NCBI RefSeq assembly: GCF_014192335.1
Contig: NZ_JACHXU010000004.1
Location: 351,414-415,413, forward strand
Direction of reading: 5' to 3'
Source: Aporhodopirellula rubra
Lineage (GTDB): Bacteria > Planctomycetota > Planctomycetia > Pirellulales > Pirellulaceae
DNA length: 64,000 bases
Below, in pieces: positions 9,467 to 19,060 of the stretch (position 1 is the first letter of the stretch; every line of letters starts with the position of its first letter). The notes under the pieces are model-generated. The model saw only the letters and a program-made list of their open reading frames with translations, did not search any database and was not told where the DNA came from. A program made the translations under genes and the position numbers.

Positions 9467-10729
9467 TTATCCGTGCAAAATCCGGCCAATTTTGCCGATC
9501 GCGTCCTCAATTCCGTGCCGCTCGCGAATCAGATCTCCTGCCACCACCACATGGCGGGCCCGCCGGTCCGGATTACCGGCCATCGCCAAAAGCGCCACCG
9601 CTAACGACTCCGGATCTCCCGGTTCCGCCCAGAAACAGGTCGGTTGGCCAGAATCAGTCTGCAAATCCGTGGTTCCGCCCGACCGGGTTGCCACGACGGG
9701 CACCTCCAATGCGAACGCCTCCAAAACCACATTGGGCATCCCCTCGAAGTGAGACGGAAGCACCAAACCATTGGATCGGGCTATTTCGGACAAAGCCGGC
9801 GAAATCACGCCGGCGAACTCGACCAGATGCCCGTCCACGCTCCCATCCGGATCTGCCATTTCACTCCATCGTCGTTCCAAGGATTCGCGGTCGGGACCGT
9901 CGCCAATAAACCGAACGACTAAACGCGGCACACCCGAATCCGGCCATCTTCCTCGCAACCGACCGATCGCCTCGATCAAATCGGCCTGCCCCTTTTCCGG
10001 CGTCATCCGCCCGACGCACACCAAACGCAGCCGATCACCGTGGGCCGCTGGCGTAATCCCCCGCTCCGATTCGTGACCAATATCCGCCGACGGCATCCCT
10101 GCGACCGCCCTGACACGTCCTACATCGACAGGATTCGCAACCACCACAATCCGGTCACGCGGTAATCCGTAGTACGTCGCCGCCGAATCCGCCGCCGCCG
10201 TACTGACCGCGACCACCGTGTCACTCCGGCGATACGCGTCCGCCAACAACCGACGTTTGGCCGCCACAAACCTCTTCTCAACCATTGGCAGCGCGACATC
10301 GGGCGGACTGACGATCGTCGAGACACGCCTCGCCTTCATCTCATTTTTGATGGCCGGATGCCCCGCGATCATCGTGTTGTGAAAGGCCCGGTCATAAACC
10401 ACATCAATGCCTTCTCGCTGGACAATCTCCGCAAACTCTTCCGCCTGACGTCGCAAGATGGTTCCCGGCCATCGGTCGGCCAATTTTCGCCAACCACTTT
10501 TTCCTTGCTCAAATGCAAGAGAGTGGGTCTTCACATCGGGCGGTATCTCCGCCAACAACTCCCCTTCGGCGTGCGTCAAATAGAGATGCACGTCGAACTG
10601 ATCGCGGGGGAGATGCCGGGCCAGCAAAGCGACCTGGTGCTCGCTGCCTCCGCCACGCATCGACGTCGCCATCAAGAGAACGCGAGTGCGTTTTTTCGAC
10701 CGCGACACCGGGGCAACCACTTGGCTCAA
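9467..10729 (-). CDS. Glycosyltransferase family 4
   Basis: The 420-residue protein has the two Rossmann domains of a GT4/GT-B enzyme. The N-terminal domain carries [20 protein letters not shown], with a glycine-rich loop for the acceptor side. The C-terminal domain has [20 protein letters not shown], then [14 protein letters not shown], and the E-x7-E type donor site [20 protein letters not shown]. Such enzymes move a sugar from a nucleotide donor to a lipid, glycan or small molecule; the substrates here are unknown. Its start overlaps the last four bases of ispG, so it is translated from the same mRNA. It could act on an isoprenoid-linked acceptor, but that rests only on this pairing. Confidence 0.9.
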   Translation of the reverse strand: MSQVVAPVSRSKKRTRVLLMATSMRGGGSEHQVALLARHLPRDQFDVHLYLTHAEGELLAEIPPDVKTHSLAFEQGKSGWRKLADRWPGTILRRQAEEFAEIVQREGIDVVYDRAFHNTMIAGHPAIKNEMKARRVSTIVSPPDVALPMVEKRFVAAKRRLLADAYRRSDTVVAVSTAAADSAATYYGLPRDRIVVVANPVDVGRVRAVAGMPSADIGHESERGITPAAHGDRLRLVCVGRMTPEKGQADLIEAIGRLRGRWPDSGVPRLVVRFIGDGPDRESLERRWSEMADPDGSVDGHLVEFAGVISPALSEIARSNGLVLPSHFEGMPNVVLEAFALEVPVVATRSGGTTDLQTDSGQPTCFWAEPGDPESLAVALLAMAGNPDRRARHVVVAGDLIRERHGIEDAIGKIGRILHG

Positions 10730-11880
10730 ACGCCCGCCGCCGATCCAGACTTCTCCGCGATCAACGCGTCCAACTCTGCCTTGAGTTTCGGAAGAATCTC
10801 GTCGTAACCGAATGCACCGAGGGCTTCTTCACCCTTCTTCAAATTGACCTTCGCCGGACCACACCACAAACCCAAATCCGCATCGTCGGTTTCGCCCGGT
10901 CCGTTAACCCGGCACCCCATCACCGCGATAGTGATCGCATGATCTTTCGCGTACTCCGTCATCTCCTTCACGCTCGCGGCGAGATCCACGAAAGCCTCGT
11001 TCTCAACGCGTGAACAACTCGGGCAACTGATGATGTTCAGTTTCGTATCATCGAAACGCACAACGCTGCGAACGCGCCCCGCATAGATGTCATCGACGAT
11101 CTCGCGTCCGGCATCGATTTCTTCCGGTTTGCGAGGGTTTGGCAATGTCAGCGAAACCCGAACGGTGTCGCCGATCCCCTTACCGATCAACTGCTCGAAC
11201 GCGATTCGAGTTTTGATAATTCCCTCGGGTGGCATCCCCGCTTCGGTCACACCGAGGTGCAACGGAACATCCGGACGCTGCTTGGCAAACCGGCGGTTCA
11301 CCTCGACGACCTTCGACGGATCACTGTCTTTCAACGAGACGACAAAATTGTGGAAACCCAGCGAATCAACCAACTCGCAGTGCTCCAACGCGGACTCGAG
11401 CATCGGCGTGATCGAGTCGTCTGACGCGTACTTTTCCTTCTTCGCAGGATCAACGCTACCGCAGTTCACGCCGATGCGAACCGCACAACCATTGCCGCCC
11501 GCTAAATCGATCAGATAACGAACCTTATCTTGCCACGTCATGTCACGACCGTGGTGATAGAGGTGCCCGGGGTTGTACCGAATCTTGTCGACGTGCGGCG
11601 CGACCAACTCGGCGAGCCGGAAGTTCTCCTGGAGATCCACCGCGAGATTGGCCGTCGTTTGTTTGCGAATCTCAGCCAACGCCTCCGCATCCTTCGTGCT
11701 ATCAACGGCGATCCGGACAACGCCCGCACCACGTTCACGCAACGCTTCCGCTTGCGCAACCGTCGCGTCGACGTCCTGCGTCTTGGTCGCGGTCATGCTT
11801 TGCACCGCGATCGGATTGCCGTCACCAACCGTGATCGAACCGATGGTGACAGGGCGGGTAGGATTTCGCTGAATCGACAT
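10726..11880 (-). CDS. ispG: 4-hydroxy-3-methylbut-2-en-1-yl diphosphate synthase
   Basis: IspG (GcpE) is the penultimate enzyme of the MEP isoprenoid pathway. It reductively converts MEcPP to HMBPP using a [4Fe-4S] cluster. The 384 residues open with the family sequence [20 protein letters not shown] and contain [15 protein letters not shown] and the C-terminal cluster ligands in ISCPSCSR and [12 protein letters not shown]. It is the compact bacterial form without the plant/plastid-type insertion. ppk2 lies 387 bp upstream on the same strand and the glycosyltransferase overlaps its 3' end. Confidence 0.96.
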   Translation of the reverse strand: MSIQRNPTRPVTIGSITVGDGNPIAVQSMTATKTQDVDATVAQAEALRERGAGVVRIAVDSTKDAEALAEIRKQTTANLAVDLQENFRLAELVAPHVDKIRYNPGHLYHHGRDMTWQDKVRYLIDLAGGNGCAVRIGVNCGSVDPAKKEKYASDDSITPMLESALEHCELVDSLGFHNFVVSLKDSDPSKVVEVNRRFAKQRPDVPLHLGVTEAGMPPEGIIKTRIAFEQLIGKGIGDTVRVSLTLPNPRKPEEIDAGREIVDDIYAGRVRSVVRFDDTKLNIISCPSCSRVENEAFVDLAASVKEMTEYAKDHAITIAVMGCRVNGPGETDDADLGLWCGPAKVNLKKGEEALGAFGYDEILPKLKAELDALIAEKSGSAAGV

Positions 11881-12267
11881 GGGGAGAAAGATGCGTGGAG
11901 GAAGTGATGAGTGTTTTGAATGTGAGCTTCGACACCGGTTTCGACCGACGTCATGGGATCGATTTAAGGCGTCAGTGGTATCGGCGAATTTCGATTACTT
12001 CGCAACGCTTCCGTCGCCAGCTTCGTTTTTGTCGTCATGCAGAACAGCCCGCCTGTGTCGAGACAGAGGGGGGATTCACTACAGCCAACGAAACCAATGC
12101 ATTGGACAACGATGCACGACGGAACAATAAACAGAGACGTGGTGAACGGAGGCAAGGTGAACTCAACCACGACGGGCTATCGAATCTGACGCTCGTCCTG
12201 GACCAGCGTACTGGGCCGTTTAAAGACGATGTCTGGGAAGTCTAAAACGCTATTTTTGTTCGGCCAG
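11881..12267. other. Intergenic region upstream of ispG
   Basis: This stretch of 387 bp between the ppk2 stop and the ispG start holds only short open frames without recognisable content. It should contain the ispG promoter, but I see no convincing motif, repeat or RNA. Confidence 0.5.
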
Positions 12268-13137
12268 CTACTGTTGTTTTGCCAGTTCCCGCTCATAGAG
12301 CCTGCGTATCTCGTCGAGATCCGCATCGATGGGCGGTAACTGAGGATCCATGTCACGGAACGTATCTCGAACGATCGCCGCGACGCTGGCGTCTCGATAC
12401 CATTTTTTGTCTGCGGGAATAATGTACCAGGGGGCATGCTCGGAATTGCATTTTTCAAACGCGTCCTCGTACGCCTCGCGGTAGTCGCCCCATTTTGAAC
12501 GAGCCTCGTAATCGCCCTCGTTGAGCTTCCAATGTTTGGTCGGCTCGTCCAGCCGTTTCTTGAATCGTTCGAGTTGCTCGGCGGGGCTGATGTGCAAATA
12601 AAACTTGAGAATCCGAGTGCCGCGGTGCCGCAACAACTTTTCGAAATCGTTGATGATCTCATATCGCTGTTTCCAAACCGATTTCGGCACCAAGTCCTCA
12701 ACCCGCACCACCAAAACGTCTTCGTAGTGGGAGCGATTGAAGATCGAGACCTTCCCGGCCGCGGGAGCCGCCTTGTGGATCCGCCAAAGGAAATCGTGAG
12801 AACGCTCGAGGCTGCTCGGCACCTTGAACGGGTACGTCCGACACCCCTGCGGGTTCATCTGACCGAGAACCTTGCGAATCAGACCGTCTTTCCCGGCCGC
12901 GTCGGGCGCCTGCAAAACGATCAGCAGTGACTGTTTCGCCTCCGTATACATCCGGTACTGCAGCGTTTGGATTTCATCGATCGCCTCTTCAACAAACGCC
13001 CTCCCATGCTCTTTACCGCTAAAAGGCCCCTCAAATTCAGTCGAAATCTTGTCCAAGGAGACCTTTTTCCCCTCCGGTACGACGTGCTCATCGCGGAAAT
13101 CAAACTTCGGATTCAAATCCCATTGGGTCGATTGCAT
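12268..13137 (-). CDS. ppk2: Polyphosphate kinase 2 family protein
   Basis: PPK2 enzymes move phosphate between polyphosphate and nucleotides in the cytoplasm. The 289-residue protein has the Walker A loop LQAPDAAGKDG, the Walker B/active-site segment VSIFNRSHYEDVLVVRV and the lid sequence HWKLNEGDYEARSKW, all typical of single-domain class I PPK2. Class I members usually phosphorylate nucleoside diphosphates. I start at the ATG at 13137. The frame stays open upstream to 13740, but that part crosses two tRNA genes and cannot be coding. Confidence 0.92.
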   Translation of the reverse strand: MQSTQWDLNPKFDFRDEHVVPEGKKVSLDKISTEFEGPFSGKEHGRAFVEEAIDEIQTLQYRMYTEAKQSLLIVLQAPDAAGKDGLIRKVLGQMNPQGCRTYPFKVPSSLERSHDFLWRIHKAAPAAGKVSIFNRSHYEDVLVVRVEDLVPKSVWKQRYEIINDFEKLLRHRGTRILKFYLHISPAEQLERFKKRLDEPTKHWKLNEGDYEARSKWGDYREAYEDAFEKCNSEHAPWYIIPADKKWYRDASVAAIVRDTFRDMDPQLPPIDADLDEIRRLYERELAKQQ

Positions 13138-13340
13138 CGAATTTAATTCAGAAAAAGTGAATGCGGGTCGGTCATCCAGCCGAAAACGAACGGGTTGTGA
13201 CAGATAACGCGTCAGTGCAGATGCCGCAGTGTAACGTGCAGGTTCGAACCCGTCCAAAGTCCCTAAAAAGTGGCTGTGAAGATGGGTTGCCAAGGGGACC
13301 GCAATAAAGCACAATTCCGCACTGACGAAAGTCCACCTCG

Positions 13341-13429
13341 GGAGCGGTGGCTGAGTGGTCGAAAGCGCCGGTTTGCTAAATCGGTGACCCGGGCAACTGG
13401 GTCCGCAGGTTCGAATCCTGTCCGCTCCG
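13341..13429 (+). tRNA. tRNA-Ser(GCT)
   Basis: The acceptor stem GGAGCGG pairs with CCGCTCC at 13422-13428. The anticodon loop is TTGCTAA with anticodon GCT, there is a long variable arm around GGGCAACTGG, and the T-arm contains GGTTCGAATCC. The long variable arm fits a serine tRNA for AGC/AGU codons. CCA is not encoded. Confidence 0.95.
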
Positions 13430-13512
13430 CTAGAAGACGAAACATAGGATCGCTGATTGCAATGCAGCACCGTCCAAACAACGGTGCTGTTTTTGTTTCC
13501 AGTGGCCCGCCC

Positions 13513-13586
13513 GGAAGTGTAGCTCAGTTGGTTAGAGCATCCGACTTTTAATCGGATGGTCCTGGGTTCGAGTCCCAGCACTTCCA
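13513..13586 (+). tRNA. tRNA-Lys(TTT)
   Basis: GGAAGTG at 13513 pairs with CACTTCC at 13579-13585, followed by discriminator A. The D-arm is AGCTCAGTTGGTTAGAGC, the anticodon loop is CTTTTAA with anticodon TTT, and the T-arm contains GGTTCGAGTCC. CCA is not encoded. It lies 83 bp downstream of tRNA-Ser and the two are probably cotranscribed. Confidence 0.96.
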
Positions 13587-13990
13587 CTTCTTTTGCCCCA
13601 CGCCGGTGCCCGACAACCAGTCGGCACCCGGCCCCCAAAAGGCCAGCGAGCCCCGGGCCCCCCAAAATCTTCGCCCCGCTCCGAATCTCCGGCCACCCGC
13701 TAGGCACTCGACTGACCGGCAAAATTTGACGAGCGCACAAATCAGAGGGGCTCAGATCAATTCACGCGACCGAACGCCAGGATTGATTGACCAAGACATC
13801 CAATGGCTCTCACGCGTTGCTAACACAGAATCAGCTCCCGCTTCGCGGAACCTGATTGGAACGCGTGCCTGCATGCCGCCTAGCCTGTACTAGAGGATGA
13901 GTCCCCGACCTTACGAGCGGGCAATTTCCAGCATGTCATCCCAGCGATGATCCGTTGGACGGCGATCTCACTCATAGTTTTTTTCGATGC
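13587..13990. other. Intergenic region between tRNA-Lys and gmd
   Basis: This 404-bp gap lies between the plus-strand tRNA pair and the convergent gmd. I see no supported gene, tRNA fragment or attachment-site duplication in it. Confidence 0.5.
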
Positions 13991-15109
13991 CTATTCCATC
14001 GTGACACTAACGTCGTGCCCATGCTGCTTGAGCAAGGCATGGCGGCGGGCTTTGTCGAGGTCATTAGCGACCATTTCGGCACACATTTCCTCGACAGTGA
14101 TTTCGCATTCCCACCCCAGTTTTGCCTTGGCTTTCGATGGATCCCCCAAGAGGGTTTCGACTTCAGCAGGTCGGAAGTAGCGAGGATCGACCCGAACGAT
14201 CACGTCACCGACTGATACTTCCGGAGCTTTTTCGGGGTCGCTAATCGCCGCAACGGTGGCGATTTCATCTACCCCTTTTCCACTAAATTCGATTTCCAAA
14301 CCAGCTTCGGAGGCAGACATTTTCACGAACTCGCGGACAGTAATCTGCTGACCGGTTGCGATCACGAAATCGTCCGCAGTTTCCTGCTGCAGCATCATCC
14401 ACTGCATGCGGACATAATCCTTTGCATGTCCCCAATCGCGCAGCGCGTCCATATTTCCAAGGTACAAGCACGGTTCCAAGCCTTGGGCGATGTTCGCCAT
14501 TCCACGTGTGATTTTGCGTGTCACGAAGGTTTCGCCGCGACGAGGAGACTCGTGATTGAAAAGAATCCCGTTGCACGCGTACATGCCGTAGGATTCTCGG
14601 TAATTTACCGTAATCCAGTAGGCGTACATCTTGGCACAGGCGTACGGCGACCGTGGATAGAAAGGTGTCGACTCCTTTTGTGGGATCTCTTGGACAAGCC
14701 CAAACAACTCGGACGTTGAGGCTTGGTAGAATCGAGTCTTCTTTTCGAGGCCGAGAAACCGAATCGCTTCCAGAAGCCGCAGCGTGCCGAGCCCGTCAAC
14801 ATCTGCCGTGTATTCGGGTGACTCAAACGATACAGCGACGTGGGACTGGGCACCAAGGTTGTAGACCTCGTCCGGCTGCACCTCTTGGATAATCCGCGTC
14901 AGGTTCGACGTGTCTGTCAAATCACCGTAATGCAATTGAAAACGTTTGTTCTCTGCGTGTGGTGATTGATAAATGTGGTCGATCCGCTCAGTGTTGAACG
15001 AAGACGCACGTCGCTTGATCCCATGTACCTCATACCCTTTCTCCAGTAGGAGTTCGGCGAGATATGAGCCGTCTTGTCCGGTAATCCCGGTGATGAGCGC
15101 GCGTTTCAT
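13991..15109 (-). CDS. gmd: GDP-mannose 4,6-dehydratase
   Basis: Gmd converts GDP-D-mannose to GDP-4-keto-6-deoxy-mannose, the branch point to GDP-fucose and GDP-rhamnose used in surface glycans. The 372-residue protein starts [20 protein letters not shown] with the NADP-binding TGxxGxxG loop, followed by [17 protein letters not shown]. The active site is [12 protein letters not shown] and the Tyr-Lys pair [10 protein letters not shown]. The downstream [19 protein letters not shown] is diagnostic for Gmd. No fucose synthase (fcl) lies beside it, so later steps must be encoded elsewhere. Confidence 0.97.
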   Translation of the reverse strand: MKRALITGITGQDGSYLAELLLEKGYEVHGIKRRASSFNTERIDHIYQSPHAENKRFQLHYGDLTDTSNLTRIIQEVQPDEVYNLGAQSHVAVSFESPEYTADVDGLGTLRLLEAIRFLGLEKKTRFYQASTSELFGLVQEIPQKESTPFYPRSPYACAKMYAYWITVNYRESYGMYACNGILFNHESPRRGETFVTRKITRGMANIAQGLEPCLYLGNMDALRDWGHAKDYVRMQWMMLQQETADDFVIATGQQITVREFVKMSASEAGLEIEFSGKGVDEIATVAAISDPEKAPEVSVGDVIVRVDPRYFRPAEVETLLGDPSKAKAKLGWECEITVEEMCAEMVANDLDKARRHALLKQHGHDVSVTME

Positions 15110-15765
15110 GCTTCAGTCAGAGTTTCGAGTTAGCGATGGTATGAGAAAGCGTTAGATTATTGACGCCAATCAGCATCTAGCTTGGTTGCGCCTAAAAATC
15201 GACAACCGACTTGCCGTTGCTCGCGAGAGCAAGACGCCGGCCACTGAGTATGAAGACATCCGCAAAAAAAGACCAGTTGCCAAGGCGAGAGCAAGCGAGC
15301 TGGATGCTTCGAGCAGAGAGAATCTGGCCCCCCGACCTACCACATTTCATCAATTTCCTGACTGCACCATCCGGCACATCCGTCTAGCCAGGCACATCTG
15401 CAACATTGTCATGTACACAGACTTAGACCAGCGAGCAACGATTCCAACTCATTCTGTCTCAACGTAGGTTAATTCACTGTGGCAGTTCGTCCAGGCATTT
15501 TCCCGCTAGAAAAACCTCTCCAGACAACGACGGATAGGGGTACGCGCAGACCAGCCTTAGCGATTCAACGTAAGCACAACTCGCGAGATTGACCGCCGCT
15601 AGACGGCAATCTCTACGCCACGTAGAGGCCGCGCAAGCTCGCCTTCTACGTCCTAATATTGAGCCAACCCATTCATTAGATCGGCTTTGCCGCCATGCAC
15701 TTTGCCCACTCGTGCCATTGGAACCTCGCCCCGTCCGCTCGGCCTTCCTTTCCAACCCGGTGACA
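15110..15765. other. Long intergenic region with small inverted repeats
   Basis: This is the largest gene-free stretch in the window (656 bp), lying upstream of gmd and downstream of the hydroxylase gene. Short open frames exist on both strands but have no family resemblance. An imperfect hairpin lies at 15586-15612 (AGATTG pairing with CAATCT), and a CTACGCCACGTAG palindrome follows a few bases later. It could be decayed sequence or hold long leader regions; nothing can be named. Confidence 0.45.
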
Positions 15766-16548
15766 CTACTCTCGCGATTTTGCGGGGGTGTTTGAGGTAG
15801 GGCGAGGTGGGGTGGTTTGGTTGAGAGGCATGGTGATTAGTGAACGCAGTGATTTGCCGTCTGCGTTTTCCAGTCCGTGTGAGATGGGTCCGTTGGTTAG
15901 CTGAAACGTTGCAAAGATGCGGTCCCAGACGGAGAAGACGGACGAGAAATTGGAACCGAAATGTGACGGGTTTCTGGAATGATGGATCGAGTGCATCGCG
16001 GGTGTTGAAATCAACATCCTGAATGAACGATCCCAACGGCCCAACGAGATCGATGAATGATGAAGCATCGACACCAACACCAGAACGGTTTCGTATGCGA
16101 GCAACGTCGTTGCTGAAACCGCCATGCAGTACAACAGCGGCAACCGAAGCAACGCTCCGACAGCAAGTTCACCTGCGTGAAATCGCCCCGCCGTCGTAAC
16201 GTCCATGTGTTCATCGCTGTGGTGCACCGAATGAAGTCTCCACAGCATCGGAACAGCATGATTGAGTCGATGCCAGCCATACGAAAACAGGTCGAGCACG
16301 ACAAAACAAACGACCGCGTGAGGAATCGCCCAAGCCGACGCGGGAGCGAAAGGAGAAACACTGGCAATCCAGACGGAGACACCGCCGAGGGTAAAAAAGA
16401 GGAACAGACCATTGATTCCGGCAAGACCGAGGTTTCGCAATCCATGCTGCCATCGACCCGGTGGTGAAACGACCACGAACGATTCAGCCAACCATAAAAT
16501 GGCAAGCCAAAGCGATGCAGGTGCGAGTCGGTAAAACGTCTCTTCCAT
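15766..16548 (-). CDS. Sterol desaturase / fatty acid hydroxylase family membrane protein
   Basis: The 260-residue protein has several membrane helices and the histidine boxes of the di-iron hydroxylase family: HRLNH near residue 94, then HSVHHSDEH, and later HSIHHS. These ligate two irons that hydroxylate or desaturate a lipid C-H bond at the membrane face. Substrates in this family range from sterols to fatty acids and carotenoids, and the sequence does not tell which. It stands alone, separated from gmd by 656 bp. Planctomycetes can make sterol-like lipids and hopanoids, but no related gene is next to it. Confidence 0.88.
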   Translation of the reverse strand: MEETFYRLAPASLWLAILWLAESFVVVSPPGRWQHGLRNLGLAGINGLFLFFTLGGVSVWIASVSPFAPASAWAIPHAVVCFVVLDLFSYGWHRLNHAVPMLWRLHSVHHSDEHMDVTTAGRFHAGELAVGALLRLPLLYCMAVSATTLLAYETVLVLVSMLHHSSISLGRWDRSFRMLISTPAMHSIHHSRNPSHFGSNFSSVFSVWDRIFATFQLTNGPISHGLENADGKSLRSLITMPLNQTTPPRPTSNTPAKSRE

Positions 16549-16790
16549 CTCGGCCAGAATCCCGAAAGCGGCAAGTTGATCAGTTCATTCTATACGCGTG
16601 GAAATCACCAGTCACGCCGCACGCAGCTCACCGACAAGTATGACCAGCGATCACAACGAGTACGTGTAGCAACACCTCACAGTCGGTCCGCAGACCGATA
16701 GAGTGAAACGACTCAACGACGAAATGAACCCTCGCGGCATCGGCTACCTCTTCTTTAGAAAATGCTCTAGCCATACACGGTCGTATCACA

Positions 16791-17186
16791 TCAATTCTGG
16801 TCAGGCAGGAGCACACCTGCGAGTGTTGCGATCACCAATATCATGCTCAACAACACGCCGCTTACGAATAAGATCCATCGCAGCATTTTCCCTCGGTAGC
16901 CGAGCCAACGCACGTAGATTTCCACCGCCGGTCCTGCAAAGAAGCAGAGGTTGGCGGCAATCGCCCCTTCGCCAATCCTCACCAGCATCGGCATGCCAAA
17001 GATGCCCGAACCGACCAGCAACAACGTGAGTGCACCGAGCAGGACAACGTAAACAACCCGAAGACGCTCCCACGCGAGAAACACCGGTCGAGCGATTCCG
17101 CCGAGTGTCACGTCGGCGGGAAGATGCGACTCATTCCGATCCATGTCCGGACCAGGAACCGGTGACCTGTAGGGATTTCCGGTCAT
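16791..17186 (-). CDS. Small membrane protein with N-terminal NPYRSP motif
   Basis: The 131-residue protein starts at the ATG at 17186 (TGNPYRSPVPGPDMDRN). I preferred this to an upstream in-frame start at 17243 because NPYRSP-type motifs sit at the extreme N-terminus in such proteins. Three or four hydrophobic segments follow, including VVYVVLLGALTLLLVGSGI and ILFVSGVLLSMILVIATLA. No catalytic motif is visible. A second protein in the window (22791-23219) starts with the related NPYQSP, pointing to a lineage-wide targeting or processing tag of unknown meaning. Confidence 0.72.
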   Translation of the reverse strand: MTGNPYRSPVPGPDMDRNESHLPADVTLGGIARPVFLAWERLRVVYVVLLGALTLLLVGSGIFGMPMLVRIGEGAIAANLCFFAGPAVEIYVRWLGYRGKMLRWILFVSGVLLSMILVIATLAGVLLPDQN

Positions 17187-17268
17187 CGAAATCACCTCGG
17201 ACTCGTTGCAGGGATTGCCACGCTGTGTTCCGGTGGCGATCAATATTTGGGAGCGGCGTGTGGCCAGC

Positions 17269-17769
17269 CTACTCCTCTAAAACCGTTTTCAATACCCGAT
17301 AAGCTTCGATGCTTTCTTCGACTTGAACTCGACCGCCCGCATCTTCCACATGCTGCAGAATCAGCAAGAGATTCTCAGCTCCTCCTGCCGCCGCGACGGC
17401 CTCTTTCAAACTCTCTAACTGATCATCCGATGGCAACAATCCTGCATTCTTGCCCGAGGCGGCAGTCTTCTTCGATCGCGCACCGGACTCTTTTTTCGCA
17501 GAACTGGCGGAAGACTTAGATGCCGCTGCAACCTTCGATGGCGTTGCGTTCGTCTTGGCAGGTTTAGACGGTTTGTCCTTCGCAGACGCCTTGGCGTCTT
17601 TCGCCTTTTCCTTCTCCGGCTCGGTTTTCGCTGGCGTCTTTTCGGACTCTTTACTGACGCTATCGTCGCTCACGGTTGCCTCGGGTGCGGAGCCCTCGTT
17701 TTCCACCAAATCGTTGCTAACCTTGGTATCGTCTGCCGGAGTGTCGGTTGGGATGGATGGTTTGGCCAT
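17269..17769 (-). CDS. Lys/Ala/Ser-rich protein with short C-terminal domain
   Basis: The first 105 residues of this 166-residue protein are low complexity: acidic at the start, then rich in Lys, Ala, Ser and Pro (KDAKASAKDKPSKPAKT), resembling histone H1 tails. The last 55 residues (LPSDDQLESLKEAVAAAGGA, then LLLILQHVEDAGG and YRVLKTVLEE) look helical and globular. A basic low-complexity tail can bind DNA or RNA, but no DNA-binding fold is identifiable. Codon use and GC match the neighbourhood, and the frame is clean. Confidence 0.7.
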   Translation of the reverse strand: MAKPSIPTDTPADDTKVSNDLVENEGSAPEATVSDDSVSKESEKTPAKTEPEKEKAKDAKASAKDKPSKPAKTNATPSKVAAASKSSASSAKKESGARSKKTAASGKNAGLLPSDDQLESLKEAVAAAGGAENLLLILQHVEDAGGRVQVEESIEAYRVLKTVLEE

Positions 17770-18201
17770 GAAGGATATCGATCGAGTCCGAACGGGGAGA
17801 AAGAAACCGGTGATTGCAAGCTGTTGTCACACGTCGCGTCAAATGCAGGCAATTCGCCGTTCCCCCCAAATCAATCAGAGTCGGGGCGTGAACGGCACGT
17901 GTGCGGGGCGTCTATATCAATATCGGTCATGACGGGCAAGACAGCATCAAACACCAGCAGGATCAACTTCTTCTCGCGAGCGTCCTGCGGGCGGATCGGC
18001 AGTGAATTTGGCTCGGGTCGCCAGCGTGACGAGCTGAACATCATGCATTCTCTCGACTTCATGGCCGGCTACCGATTGGGTTATGCTGCTGCAGCAAACA
18101 TGTGTTTCGCCGCTCCACCCTTCTTTGTTTTCCCGCTGTTTTCACAGGCCACCGTTTTCGCCGATCAGAACTCGCGTTGGCCCATTGCCCCCATTTGAAC
18201 G
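17770..18201. other. Intergenic region between divergent genes
   Basis: This 432-bp region separates the Lys-rich gene (-) and the 18202 gene (+) and should hold both promoters. An open frame at 17824-18198 ends three bases before the next start, but its N-terminal half has no protein-like pattern and I do not call it a gene. Confidence 0.45.
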
Positions 18202-18996
18202 ATGACCGAACCACACACCGCCCCACCTGAACCGAGTACCGACCCCGATGCGGAGCATTTTGCTCAAGTCACCAGCGGCATCTATCGAAACGTCGTTCCG
18301 GCTGCCGTTTGGCAAGCCATCCGCTACGCGGTAAGACACGAATTGCCGGCAAAAAACCCAACCATCATGATGATGTTTGTGAGGATCGCAGAGGTGTACG
18401 CCGATGTACACGAGTTTTTGCAATCTCAATTGTCCAATGCCGAGGGTGCCGAATGCTCTGCATTGCAATTGGTCCTGGATCCACCTGTCGGCATTCGCGA
18501 CGCGGAGTATCTTCCCGAACGCATCGAGTCGCCTGGTGAAATGGATCTGTGCTGGGCAGAGTTTCTCGTCACCGGTTCGATCGATCCCGTTGAAAAGGTG
18601 TTAGCGGTACTCGATCGTGATGATCTCACCCGCCCGTTCGTTGATTCTTTACTCGCGGGAGAAGATCGCCCGTCAATCGACGTTGGTGAAAAAGAGATCG
18701 GTGAACTCGGCAGTGTCGGCATTGCTCTCGGACAAAACGCTGGGCATTGGCAAATCGTGTCACCCGGCGACATCGATATTTTGCTGTGGTTCGGATTGAA
18801 AGATCAAAACTCAACATGCATTCAAGTTTTTGAAAAGATGAACGAAGAGCAGCGTGTGCATGTGGCGAACAAAGGCGCCGCGATGTGGTCGCTGAGAGCG
18901 AACGCCGGTCAGCACGGAAAAATTCGCTTGTTCTGTGAAGAGCAATCAAAATTAGAAGGTGGACGAGGACGACTGCTTATCGACCCGGCTCACTGA
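18202..18996 (+). CDS. Protein of unknown function, 264 residues
   Basis: I do not recognise a family. The protein is soluble and acidic, with no signal peptide or membrane helix. A helical N-terminal part (TSGIYRNVVPAAVWQAIRYA, FVRIAEVYADVHEFLQ) is followed by a mixed region with a central GEMDLCWAEFLVTG and a C-terminal LFCEEQSKLEGGRGRLLID. The ATG start is clear. The PhoD-like gene follows 64 bp downstream on the same strand, so they may share a transcript, but nothing else links them. Confidence 0.68.
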   Translation: MTEPHTAPPEPSTDPDAEHFAQVTSGIYRNVVPAAVWQAIRYAVRHELPAKNPTIMMMFVRIAEVYADVHEFLQSQLSNAEGAECSALQLVLDPPVGIRDAEYLPERIESPGEMDLCWAEFLVTGSIDPVEKVLAVLDRDDLTRPFVDSLLAGEDRPSIDVGEKEIGELGSVGIALGQNAGHWQIVSPGDIDILLWFGLKDQNSTCIQVFEKMNEEQRVHVANKGAAMWSLRANAGQHGKIRLFCEEQSKLEGGRGRLLIDPAH

Positions 18997-19060
18997 ACGT
19001 CGTTCTCTCAATCCTGATTGCCATCCAATCCACCAACGACACGAAACCAATCCCCCAATC

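Noticed and set aside
13226..13256. tRNA-like T-arm with GGTTCGAACCC
   Set aside because: The flanking bases do not pair as a T-stem and no acceptor or anticodon arm can be built around it.
13138..13740. Upstream extension of the ppk2 reading frame
   Set aside because: The open frame continues for 200 codons, but it crosses tRNA-Ser and tRNA-Lys on the opposite strand and has no PPK2 similarity before the ATG at 13137.
15474..15755. Open frame of 93 codons on the minus strand
   Set aside because: Arg/Ser-rich sequence without hydrophobic core or family signal in an intergenic stretch; typical of a random GC-rich frame.
16628..16816. Open frame of 62 codons overlapping the NPYRSP gene
   Set aside because: Short, overlapping a better supported gene, and without motifs.
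17824..18198. Open frame of 124 codons ending just before the 18202 gene
   Set aside because: Its N-terminal half has no protein-like pattern, and the hydrophobic end is not enough to call a gene.
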